This document shows, piece by piece, positions 49,437 to 57,049 of a stretch of DNA of 64,000 nucleotides. Positions within the stretch are counted from its first letter, which is position 1, and each line of letters begins with the position of its first letter. The DNA comes from DASXVX01 sp036504075. GTDB lineage: Bacteria > Bacillota > Sulfobacillia > Symbiobacteriales > Symbiobacteriaceae. The stretch spans positions 1 to 64,000 of the forward strand of contig DASXVX010000090.1 of NCBI GenBank assembly GCA_036504075.1, in the 5' to 3' direction. The notes under the pieces were generated by a model. It saw only the letters and a list, made by a program, of their open reading frames with translations, did no database searches and had not been told where the DNA came from. Both the position numbers and the translations under genes were made by a program.

Positions 49437-50564
49437 TCAGGCGCTACGGATTACTGCACAGCCGATCATGCCGTCCCGCCCGATGCTGGTGATCAATGCA
49501 ATCCGCTGATCTCCTCGGAATTGGCCCATGAGCGCAATCGCACCGGCCAGTTGGAATGCTCCCGCGGCGCTGAGGGTTTCGCCGATCTGCTTCTTCAGGG
49601 TGAGCCGCTTCGCCGGTTCCCGTCCTAAAGCCTGACGAATCGCCGTGGATTCCACTTCATCGCGCCGGACGTCTGCCCCAAAGCTATCCGCGACTAGCCA
49701 CACTTGCGCCGGGTCGACGGCAGCCCGTTCAAGGGCCCGGCGGATGCACTCGGCAAACTTCGGCGCCAGTGCGGCCTGCCCGGCCAGATCAGCGTAAGTG
49801 GCCACCTCGCAACTCAGGACCTCAGCCAGCGGCGCCCGGCCTGCCGCCTGGGCCGTATCGGCCCGTTCGAGCACAAACATGGCCGCCCCCTCGCCGAGGG
49901 CCAGTTCTCCGCCCGGACGTACAATTCCGGCGTGGTAGACACCCCAGGCGGTGTATGGGCAGAACTCCTCCACGGCGCCCGCAATCACGGTATCCGCATA
50001 CTCCCGCCGGATGGTCAGGGCGGCGTACCGCAACGCCAGGAGGCCGGAGAGCTGACCGCCGGCGACCGTGCCGTTCGCTCCCTTGATCCGATGCCAGATC
50101 GCCGCCTGACCTGCGGCACTGTTCATGACCAGGTTGGGAAAGAGAATCGGGTTGACCGAGTAGGGACGCTCACCAATCAAAGTATCACGGGTGAAATCGC
50201 AGATGCTCTTGATGCTGCCAGTACTGGTACCGATGGCGATTCCCACCTGCTCACGGTTGTCATCTGTGATGACCAGTTCCGCGTGCTGCATCGCCATCCC
50301 GCAGGCGGATACGATGAATCCGGTCGTCCGGTCAAAATAGCGGGTGCCCTTGGCGCCAACATGGCGGGCAACGTCGAAATCGTCGGCAACGCAGGCTTCA
50401 TCAAACGGCAGTGGCTCTTGAAACCGCCCCTGAACCGAATGACGGCCGGATCGCTCCTCATAAATGCCACGGGCAAACTCCGCAAAGCCGATCCCGATGG
50501 ATGAGACCACGCCGCATCCCGTGATGACCAGGGGCTGATTCAGTGCAGCCTTTCCGTATTCCAT
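49437..50564 (-). CDS. Chain-length factor (KS-beta) of a type II PKS
   Basis: 375 residues from ATG 50564, chosen because GGGAGG lies five to six bases upstream and MEYGKAALNQPLVITGCG begins the fold; the longer open frame lies inside the KS gene. Ketosynthase fold, but the active-site cysteine is Gln171 (AGGQLSG), the hallmark of chain-length factors, and the canonical HGTGT and GH histidine motifs are not kept. It should form a heterodimer with the KS encoded just upstream, whose end it overlaps by 25 bases. Such pairs set polyketide chain length. It is the last gene of its operon. Confidence 0.88.
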   Translation of the reverse strand: MEYGKAALNQPLVITGCGVVSSIGIGFAEFARGIYEERSGRHSVQGRFQEPLPFDEACVADDFDVARHVGAKGTRYFDRTTGFIVSACGMAMQHAELVITDDNREQVGIAIGTSTGSIKSICDFTRDTLIGERPYSVNPILFPNLVMNSAAGQAAIWHRIKGANGTVAGGQLSGLLALRYAALTIRREYADTVIAGAVEEFCPYTAWGVYHAGIVRPGGELALGEGAAMFVLERADTAQAAGRAPLAEVLSCEVATYADLAGQAALAPKFAECIRRALERAAVDPAQVWLVADSFGADVRRDEVESTAIRQALGREPAKRLTLKKQIGETLSAAGAFQLAGAIALMGQFRGDQRIALITSIGRDGMIGCAVIRSA

Positions 50565-51769
50565 GATTCCCTCCCGAGGATTACGATCGCGTTGTGCCCA
50601 CCAAAAGCAAACCCGTGGTTCTCCACGACGTCGGGCCGGGCCTCCCTGGCCCGATTGGGAATGCAGTCGGTCACGCACTCGGGATCAGGTGTCTCGAAGT
50701 TGATTGTAGGCGGCAGGAAGCTATGCGTAATGGACAGAGCACAGGCGATGGCACCGAGTGCGCTGGCCGCGCCCATGGTATGACCAATCATCGATTTGAT
50801 CGAACTGGTGGGTGGCAGTCGGTCACCAAATGCCTCCCGCAGCGCGGCGGTTTCCGCAACATCATTTACCTTCGTGCCCGTACCGTGCGCACAGATGTAA
50901 TCGACCTGATCTGGGGCGATTCCGGCGTGGGCATGAGCCAGGCGAATGCAGCGGGCAATGCTGCTCGGATCAGGGACGACCATCTGGTTGGCGTCGCTGG
51001 TCAGCCCATAGCCAAGAACCTCGGCATAGATGTGCGCACCCCTCTGCTGGGCGCTCTCCAGGGTTTCCAGGTAAAGCATTCCCGACCCCTCACCCGTCAA
51101 GATCCCCTGGCGATTGAGATCAAAGGGTCTGACAACGGTGGGTGTGATCGCCCCGACCTTGAAGAAGCCGGCATAGTTTTTTCGGCAAACGGAATCAGCA
51201 CCCCCGCAGACCATACAGTCAGCCTCTCCTGAACTGATCAGGTCGAAGGCGTGCCCGATGGAGTAATTGCCGGCAGCGCAGGCATTTGAAATGGTGGCTA
51301 CTTCGCCGTGGAGATCCAGCTCCCGAGCGACAGCGACGGCCAGATGACTGGCTGATACTTTCGGCACCCACGATGCAGAGAGGTGCTGGGGTCCCTTCGT
51401 CACCCATTCGGACATCAGGAGGTCGATCAGTTGCGACTCCCCGTCCGTGGTGCCAACGCTGACGCCGCAACGACCGTCCGCCAGGATCTGTTCATTGGTA
51501 CCGGCGTCTTCTATGGCCATCCGAGCCGCCACAGCAGCGAAACGGCTGGCCCGCCCGAGGTCCGCGGAATCAACGCGCTGCAGCCAGCGCGTTGCGTCAA
51601 AATCCGGTACTTCACCGGCAATCGCAACCGGGAACCCGGTGGTATCAAAGGTCTGGATGGGACGGAAGCCCGACCGGCCGTTCCGAAGGGCCTCAGCGAA
51701 GGCGCTGGCCCCCATACCGATGCTAGAGACGACCCCCAGACCCGTAATGACGACACGACGTCCTGCCAT
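50540..51769 (-). CDS. Ketosynthase alpha (FabF-like) of a type II PKS
   Basis: 409 residues from ATG 51769, one base after the ACP stop; a TTG at 51778 is possible but leaves almost no room to the GGGTGG site. Complete ketosynthase: Cys164 in SNACAAGNYS, His in AHGTGTKVND and His in IGHTMGAASALG. It forms the catalytic half of the KS/CLF pair and extends an ACP-bound chain with malonyl units. With a dedicated ketoreductase and dehydratases it belongs to the reducing type II PKS group (aryl-polyene or ishigamide-like logic), not to aromatic polyketide synthesis, since no cyclase or aromatase is present. Confidence 0.88.
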   Translation of the reverse strand: MAGRRVVITGLGVVSSIGMGASAFAEALRNGRSGFRPIQTFDTTGFPVAIAGEVPDFDATRWLQRVDSADLGRASRFAAVAARMAIEDAGTNEQILADGRCGVSVGTTDGESQLIDLLMSEWVTKGPQHLSASWVPKVSASHLAVAVARELDLHGEVATISNACAAGNYSIGHAFDLISSGEADCMVCGGADSVCRKNYAGFFKVGAITPTVVRPFDLNRQGILTGEGSGMLYLETLESAQQRGAHIYAEVLGYGLTSDANQMVVPDPSSIARCIRLAHAHAGIAPDQVDYICAHGTGTKVNDVAETAALREAFGDRLPPTSSIKSMIGHTMGAASALGAIACALSITHSFLPPTINFETPDPECVTDCIPNRAREARPDVVENHGFAFGGHNAIVILGRESWNTERLH

Positions 51770-51770
51770 G

Positions 51771-52028
51771 TCAGTCAAGCCACCCGGCTTTTTCGCGAAC
51801 GATATCGTAGACCGCGGCGAGATGGGTCATTTTGGGGAGCAGCGTGGGGGGTAACTCTACCTTGAACTCCTTCTCCAGCCGGGCGAGTACTTCAAGGGCC
51901 CGCAGGGAGTCAGCATGATGGTCCTCCCGGAAGCGGCTGGTTTCGGTGATCTCGGAGGTGTCCACCTCCAGTACTTCGGCGACAATTTCCTGGATGATCT
52001 CAAGACGCTCGTTACGTGTACTCATCAT
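51771..52028 (-). CDS. Acyl carrier protein of the type II system
   Basis: 85 residues with Ser41 in HADSLRALEV, the normal DSL phosphopantetheine site. GGAGG precedes two adjacent ATG codons (52028 and 52025). Its position between the dehydratase and the KS and its canonical DSL motif, unlike the NSM site of the extender ACP at 7745, mark it as the chain-carrying ACP of the type II PKS. It needs the phosphopantetheinyl transferase encoded at 55839. Confidence 0.9.
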   Translation of the reverse strand: MMSTRNERLEIIQEIVAEVLEVDTSEITETSRFREDHHADSLRALEVLARLEKEFKVELPPTLLPKMTHLAAVYDIVREKAGWLD

Positions 52029-52051
52029 CTAACCTCCATGGCAGAAGACTT

Positions 52052-52483
52052 TTAAAGGACCTGCTCAAGAACGAACCGCAACTTCATCTGGGCCGTGCTG
52101 ATCCCCTGGGTATTCGCACAGGTTGCATCGGCCGTGAGTCCCGACTGACCCATGTCCAACAGGAACCGGCAGGTGATGGTGAGGGAGTCGCCGGGGCGGA
52201 CGGGGGCCGTAAACCGAACCGATTTGATGGCTGAGAGGCGGACCCGGTGCGAATGGCCCAGGCGCAATCTGACGAACTGGCTGGTCGCCTGCAGGACCGC
52301 TTCCAACTGAAAGACGCCGGGGAAGATGGGATACTCGGGAAAATGGCCTGCGAAGAAGGGCTCTGTCCCATGGATCTCCAACGATGTGGTGATGGTCTCG
52401 TCGGCGAGGTCCAGCACCCGGTCAAGAGCGCGGAGCGGTCGCGCATACGTACCGGTCATTGCCAGGGCCTTTTCATCGTTCAC
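52052..52483 (-). CDS. FabZ-like 3-hydroxyacyl-ACP dehydratase
   Basis: 143 residues, GTG start overlapping the stop of the ketoreductase gene. Hot-dog fold with the FabZ catalytic segment FFAGHFPEYPIFPG (His) followed by LEAVLQ (Glu), both catalytic residues kept. It removes water from the beta-hydroxyacyl-ACP made by the neighbouring ketoreductase. With no enoyl reductase in the cluster, the double bonds should stay, so the acyl chain is probably unsaturated or polyenic. Confidence 0.87.
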   Translation of the reverse strand: MNDEKALAMTGTYARPLRALDRVLDLADETITTSLEIHGTEPFFAGHFPEYPIFPGVFQLEAVLQATSQFVRLRLGHSHRVRLSAIKSVRFTAPVRPGDSLTITCRFLLDMGQSGLTADATCANTQGISTAQMKLRFVLEQVL

Positions 52484-53223
52484 ATGATGATGCCCCCGTC
52501 CACCTGGATCACCTGACCCGTGATGTACCGGGCCCGGTCCGAAACCAGGAATGAAACCAGGTCGGCGACCTCCTCCGGTTCACCGAACCGCCGCAACGGA
52601 ATGACTCCCAGATACCGCTCCTGATGCTTCGAATCCAAATTCGCCGTCATGTCGGTCCGAATCAGGCCAGGTGCGACCACATTGACTCGGACGTTATACT
52701 GACCCAGTTCTTTGGCGAGGGCCTTGGAGAATCCGATGATGCCCGCCTTGGACGCAGCATAGTTGCTCTGGGTGGCGTTTCCGTAAACACCGCTCACAGA
52801 GGACATGTTGACGATGATTCCGTTTTTCTGTTTCATGAAATAGAAAGCGAGGTTACGGCAACAATTGAACACCCCAGTCAAATTGGTGTCTAATACGGCA
52901 TGCCAAGCCTCGGGCTCCATCAATAGCAGCGGATTATCCCGCACGATGCCAGCCGAATTAACCAGTATGTATGGCTGCCCCAGTTGCTGTCGGGCCAGAT
53001 GGATAAAGCCATCCACTGCCTGAAAATCCGAAACGTCGCACGCGTACGCGAAAACCCGCCGGCCCAGAGCAGCGATTTGAGCCGATACGTCCTCAGCAGC
53101 CACGGTGTTGCTGTGGTAGCAAAAAGCAATGTCGTATCCATCGCGAGCTAACTGGAGAGCCACGGTCCGGCCAATGCCTCGTGAAGCGCCTGTAACAACC
53201 GCAAAGCCCAGCGTTTCACCCAT
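52480..53223 (-). CDS. FabG-like 3-oxoacyl-ACP reductase
   Basis: 247 residues. Short-chain dehydrogenase with TGASRGIG near residues 11-18, an NSAG motif, the catalytic Ser in NMSSVSG and the YAASK Tyr/Lys pair, ending in QVIQVDGG as in FabG. It reduces the beta-keto group made by the KS/CLF pair using NADPH. It is the first gene of the minus-strand type II PKS operon, so the promoter lies in 53224-53368. Confidence 0.9.
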   Translation of the reverse strand: MGETLGFAVVTGASRGIGRTVALQLARDGYDIAFCYHSNTVAAEDVSAQIAALGRRVFAYACDVSDFQAVDGFIHLARQQLGQPYILVNSAGIVRDNPLLLMEPEAWHAVLDTNLTGVFNCCRNLAFYFMKQKNGIIVNMSSVSGVYGNATQSNYAASKAGIIGFSKALAKELGQYNVRVNVVAPGLIRTDMTANLDSKHQERYLGVIPLRRFGEPEEVADLVSFLVSDRARYITGQVIQVDGGIIM

Positions 53224-53368
53224 CTCTAACCAATCCCCTTGTGCCTATGATATGATTACAGAATTGATTTATCTATACATTTTAGGATATGTGTTACACA
53301 ATAGATTAAACTGACATCTCAGATAAACGGAATGATGTGGGACGCGCTCCAAGTGAAAGGAGACCATT
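53224..53368. promoter_or_regulatory. Divergent promoter region with operator-like palindrome
   Basis: An AT-rich 145-base gap between the minus-strand type II PKS operon and the plus-strand dehydratase gene. It contains the inverted repeat TGTGT-T-ACACA at 53290-53300. Possible plus-strand promoter parts include TTGATT near 53264, but spacing to a good -10 is not convincing. The right end carries AAAGGAGA before ATG 53369. Confidence 0.5.
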
Positions 53369-53839
53369 ATGAGAACACTGTCCCGTGATGATATTACGGC
53401 GATCTTGCCCCACCGTCCGCCAATGCTGCTCGTGGATTGGGCCCGCCTCGACGGCGAGGGGGAAATCACGGCCCGGAAGGCGGTGACCGAAGACGAGCCG
53501 TGCTTTGTGGCCGAGTCGCTACGGGGTGTTTCCGGTGCCATGGTTTACCCGGTGTCGCTTGTTGTCGAGTCATTCGCCCAGGCTGGGCTGATCCTGTGGA
53601 AGGTGGCCCGGAGGGCCGGGGCTGAAGATTCGGGAGGCGTCCCCCTGTTCGGTTCCCTGAAGGACGGTTCCGTGGAGGGAGAAGCTTTCCCGGGCGACGT
53701 ACTCGAGCACCGAATTCGCCTCGACAAGGCCATGCCCGACGCCGCATTCCTGTCTGGCGAGACGTGGGTTGGACAGCGCCGCATCCTGACCGTCGGCTTG
53801 TTGGTGGCAGTGGCCCGCCCGTCGCCGCGCGGTGCTTAG
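53369..53839 (+). CDS. Second hot-dog dehydratase-like protein (ApeP type)
   Basis: 156 residues after AAAGGAGA. Starts LPHRPPMLLVD as in FabA/FabZ-like and ApeP-like proteins of aryl-polyene clusters and keeps the VVESFAQAG helix with a Glu at the catalytic-helix position, but the usual GHFP histidine is not seen. It may be a non-catalytic or heterodimer partner of the FabZ-like enzyme at 52052. Two hot-dog proteins per cluster is common in reducing type II PKSs. It is transcribed divergently from the rest of that system and ends 15 bases before the convergent ABC permease. Confidence 0.75.
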   Translation: MRTLSRDDITAILPHRPPMLLVDWARLDGEGEITARKAVTEDEPCFVAESLRGVSGAMVYPVSLVVESFAQAGLILWKVARRAGAEDSGGVPLFGSLKDGSVEGEAFPGDVLEHRIRLDKAMPDAAFLSGETWVGQRRILTVGLLVAVARPSPRGA

Positions 53840-53853
53840 ACGGCGCGCTGCAG

Positions 53854-54642
53854 CTAGGCGCCGCGCCAGTCCAATCGGCGTAGCCCGATGGTCATGGCGG
53901 CCAGCAGCCAGACCGTGAGAAGCCCCGTCAGCATCCAGAAGCGACTGCCGAAATGCCCGCCCAGCGCTTCGGTAATCGCCATTGCGGCCTGGCCTGTCGG
54001 GAGAATATAGCTGGTGATCTGCATCGGCAAGGGTAGGCGGTCCATGGGCACCAACACGGGTGACAGAAACATCACGACCACATAGACCATATTGCTATAC
54101 AAGTTAATCTGACCCGGCGTTCGGGCAAAGCTGCCCACCATTACACCGACAATGGTGAGGCTGCCGGCCGCCAGAATGGTCAACGGCAAGGCGGTGGCGA
54201 CGTTCAGCAAGGGGATAGCCAATAGCCAGTGGCCGAAGAGGAGGCTGACCAGAACCCCCGGCAGCGCCGCCACCAGACTGAGGGAAAGCAGGCTGGCGGC
54301 AAAAGCGCTTTTTTTGATGGGAAGAGTGGCGTAGTAGTCCATCTCTCCCTGCAGCCGGAGTATGCCGACCCGGTTAACCGCAAAATTGACGGCGCCAAAG
54401 CCAATGGCGATAACGGCATTCCCGGCGAGAAAATCGTACGGTCTGTTCCCCAACGAACCACTGAGGAGCCACAGTAGCCCTAGTGGCATCACGATGCTGA
54501 AAAGGATCATGAACGCGGCACTGTCCTGGTAGTCCGCCCACTGGAGCCAAAACAGGAAGATATACTGCCGCCGCCACGGCAAGTTGACCGCTTGGTCCTC
54601 GAACGGCACCGGAACTGCGAGATCAGCTTTCAAGGCGCTCAC
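53854..54642 (-). CDS. ABC-2 type permease
   Basis: 262 residues with about six hydrophobic membrane segments and no binding-protein or ATPase motifs, in the ABC-2 layout. GTG start, overlapping the ATPase gene by 20 bases, so the two are coupled. With the ATPase it should form a simple exporter in the cell membrane. Location beside the cluster and inside the element suggests export of the product, self-protection, or both. Confidence 0.85.
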   Translation of the reverse strand: MSALKADLAVPVPFEDQAVNLPWRRQYIFLFWLQWADYQDSAAFMILFSIVMPLGLLWLLSGSLGNRPYDFLAGNAVIAIGFGAVNFAVNRVGILRLQGEMDYYATLPIKKSAFAASLLSLSLVAALPGVLVSLLFGHWLLAIPLLNVATALPLTILAAGSLTIVGVMVGSFARTPGQINLYSNMVYVVVMFLSPVLVPMDRLPLPMQITSYILPTGQAAMAITEALGGHFGSRFWMLTGLLTVWLLAAMTIGLRRLDWRGA

Positions 54643-55564
54643 CTCCGCTTAGCTCCAGATAGACATCTTCGAGGTTGGGTGTGACGATGCGGAAGTCGTC
54701 CAGCAGATTCAGTGACGAAAGCAGCCGAGCGAGGGCGGATTCGGCTTCGGGGCGTGTCACCGTAATCAGAAACCGACGCGTTCCGACATTTCGCACGTTT
54801 GCAAAGCCGGTCAGAAGATCGGCGGCGGCTGGGGCGGTCTCCGGTCGGAAGAGCAATTCAAGGCGTACCAGTTTCTGCACCTTGGCTTTCAGCTCCCCGG
54901 GGGTTCCCATCACCAGGACCTTGCCCGCCCGTATGATCGCCACACGATCCAGGGCCTGCTCGGCTTCAACAACGTTGTGCGTGACCAGAACCACGGCCGA
55001 GCCGGCATTGGCACTTGTCCGGATGCGTTGCCAGATTACGCGGCGGACCTCCGGGTCCAGGTCGTTTGTGGGCTCATCGAAGATCAGTACCGGCCGACGA
55101 CCGACGAGAGCTGACGCGATGGCCAGCAAACGGCGAAGCCCGCCGGAGAGATTGTCAAATGAACGTCGGGCGTAAGGCGTCAGGCCAAACTCTTCCAGCA
55201 GTTGGGCGGTTTCTTGGCGGGCGGCCGGCTGTGACAACCCACGCATTTGGCCGGTAACTTCGAGGAGAGCCTGCGCACCGACGGTTCGTGGCAGGGCAAA
55301 TCCTTGTGGCTGAACGGCGACGTACTGACCGCCACGGGCCGGCTCCTTTATGAGGTCGTGCCCGAACAAGTGAATGGTACCGCTGGTGGGTTTAATCAGC
55401 CCGGCCATTTGCCGGACCAGCGTGGTCTTGCCAGCCCCGTTGGGTCCCAGCAGTCCGAAGACTTCCCCCTGGTGAACGGATAGGTTGATGTGGTCGTTGG
55501 CAAGCGGCTGGTCCGTTCGGTACCGTTTGACCAGGTCGATGATCTCGTACGCGGGGACAGGCAT
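54623..55564 (-). CDS. ABC transporter ATP-binding protein
   Basis: 313 residues after GGAGGAG. Walker A GPNGAGKT near 38-45, Q-loop region VAVQPQGF, signature LSGGLRR, Walker B LIFDEPTNDLD and switch THNVVEAEQ. The C-terminal extension of about 90 residues is typical of drug-resistance-type ATPases (DrrA-like group). It powers the permease at 53854-54642. A good minus-strand promoter lies at 55693-55721. Confidence 0.9.
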   Translation of the reverse strand: MPVPAYEIIDLVKRYRTDQPLANDHINLSVHQGEVFGLLGPNGAGKTTLVRQMAGLIKPTSGTIHLFGHDLIKEPARGGQYVAVQPQGFALPRTVGAQALLEVTGQMRGLSQPAARQETAQLLEEFGLTPYARRSFDNLSGGLRRLLAIASALVGRRPVLIFDEPTNDLDPEVRRVIWQRIRTSANAGSAVVLVTHNVVEAEQALDRVAIIRAGKVLVMGTPGELKAKVQKLVRLELLFRPETAPAAADLLTGFANVRNVGTRRFLITVTRPEAESALARLLSSLNLLDDFRIVTPNLEDVYLELSGGERLES

Positions 55565-55838
55565 GGTTTCTCCTCCAATGGATATTTGGTGCGTGATTGT
55601 ATTTTGAAGTCTATGCGCAACGGGAAGAGGGGTTGTCGTATGCTAAAGACAGCTAATTATGATCATATTAAATAATAACCCTAGTTATACTTAATATACG
55701 TTATACGCAATACAATATCAACTAAATTTTTGTATGAAGAGCTGCATTTTCTATGGCTGAACTGCTGCCCGAGTGCCAAACACAGGTGACCATGGAAACA
55801 AAGGCGTCCTTCCGGCGCCGGACGAGGAGGAGTAGCCG
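55565..55838. promoter_or_regulatory. Divergent AT-rich promoter region between exporter and PPTase
   Basis: On the minus strand TTGATA (55716-55721) and TATATT (55693-55698) are 17 bases apart, each one mismatch from consensus, giving a leader of about 125 bases to the ABC ATPase. The region is strikingly AT-rich for this window. I see no equally good plus-strand promoter for the PPTase gene; a GAGGAGGAG ribosome site is at 55823-55831. Confidence 0.65.
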
Positions 55839-56591
55839 GTGAGCCCTGCTGGTTGGGTCCCTTTCAGCGAGTCCTTTTCCCTGGGCGAGTTTCACGTTCA
55901 TGTCTACCGGGTGCGGCTGACCGTTACCCCGGAGCGTGCTGCCAGGCTCCGTCTCGCCCTGTCTCCTACTGAACGAGATCGGGCCGACCGGTTCCGCTTT
56001 CGGCGAGATCGGTCGGCGTGGATCGTCAGCCGTGCCGCTCTGCGTTGGGTGCTGGCTCAGTATACCGGCGTCCCGTCGCACGACCTGAGTTTCCGGGAGG
56101 GGCAGTATGGAAAGCCATTCCTGGACCCCGGTTGCGGTGGGGCGTGGCTGCAATTCAACCTGTCGCATTCGGGCGAATTGGCTCTCATTGCCCTTACTGT
56201 CGGGCATGAGGTCGGAGTGGACGTTGAGCGCATTCGGCCAGACGTCAATGTGGTTGCGCTAGCCCATTCCGTGTTCTCTGAAAGGGAGATAGCGAGGCTG
56301 ACCACCCTGTCACCTGACCAGCAGACGGAGATGTTCTTCAACGGGTGGACCCGTAAAGAGGCATTTATCAAGGCGGTGGGAGAGGGGATCTCGTTCGGGC
56401 TCGACAGGGTAGAGGTGTCGCTAGCCCCCGGTGAACCAACTGCCCTTCTGATGGTAGACCGGGAGGGATATCAGGCGGAAGACTGGTCGATGATGGCGCT
56501 GGAACCCGGGCCCGGTTACAAGAGTGCTCTTGCAGTAAAGGGGAACGGGTGGGTTCTCAGGTGCTTTGATTTGCCGAAAGACTTTTGCTGA
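55839..56591 (+). CDS. Sfp-type 4'-phosphopantetheinyl transferase
   Basis: 250 residues from GTG 55839, eight bases after GAGGAGG. Family motifs are in order: FNLSHSGE near 105, GVDVER near 125-130 (Mg-binding Asp/Glu) and WTRKEAFIKA near 170. It transfers phosphopantetheine from CoA to carrier-protein serines. About nine such serines are present in this cluster (two PKS ACPs, two free ACPs, intact NRPS T domains). Carrying its own broad-range PPTase makes the cluster self-sufficient after transfer to a new host. Confidence 0.93.
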   Translation: MSPAGWVPFSESFSLGEFHVHVYRVRLTVTPERAARLRLALSPTERDRADRFRFRRDRSAWIVSRAALRWVLAQYTGVPSHDLSFREGQYGKPFLDPGCGGAWLQFNLSHSGELALIALTVGHEVGVDVERIRPDVNVVALAHSVFSEREIARLTTLSPDQQTEMFFNGWTRKEAFIKAVGEGISFGLDRVEVSLAPGEPTALLMVDREGYQAEDWSMMALEPGPGYKSALAVKGNGWVLRCFDLPKDFC

Positions 56592-57049
56592 ACCTTCCTC
56601 CACGGATGGCCTGGTTTGTCCATAGTCCGATGGCAGGAATGACCAGCCGAAGTTGGCGGTGCAAATCAGCGCAGAAGCCGGTCAGAAAACGGTTTCCTAG
56701 CACTGTTGTGCTCGTCAGGTGGTGCACGCCGAGGCCACCAGTTCGCCGGTTTCCGAGTCGGATGGCCCCAGAAGTTTTTGGGTGGTGTGGACCGAGGCGC
56801 CGTTTTGAACGTGTGTCGCTGCCCCGGTATTTTGCGGGGTTGCAGGTCTAATTCCTGTGGCCAACCCAAAATGGGGGACAGGCTCCGGAGGCATACTCCG
56901 GAGCCTGTCGTCGCATTTCGCCCAACCAGTGGGCCCCAATTTGTCGTCAACTCCAGAGACGTTTGAAGGTTGGACCGCAGGCGTTCGTTTCGTACTCGTC
57001 GTCCCAGCCGGGACCGGATTACCTTGTAAGGCTCTGGGCATTCCGCTCG
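56592..57049. other. Gene-free region with structured sequence
   Basis: No convincing gene on either strand. Hairpins include AGCAC-TGTT-GTGCT near 56698-56711, CCCCG/CGGGG around 56821-56838 and a 14-bp perfect stem at 56876-56908. The stretch 56836-56867 reads like the T arm and 3' acceptor strand of a tRNA (GCAGG-TCTAATT-CCTGT, then GGCCAACCC), but I cannot find a matching 5' half, so it may be a remnant or an unrelated structure. Confidence 0.4.
56876..56908 (-). terminator. Perfect 14-bp hairpin, likely terminator of the recombinase gene
   Basis: Arms GACAGGCTCCGGAG (56876-56889) and CTCCGGAGCCTGTC (56895-56908) with a five-base loop. On the minus strand it is followed by CCCCCATTTT. 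It lies 140 bases beyond the recombinase stop and also separates it from the convergent PPTase gene. Confidence 0.6.
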
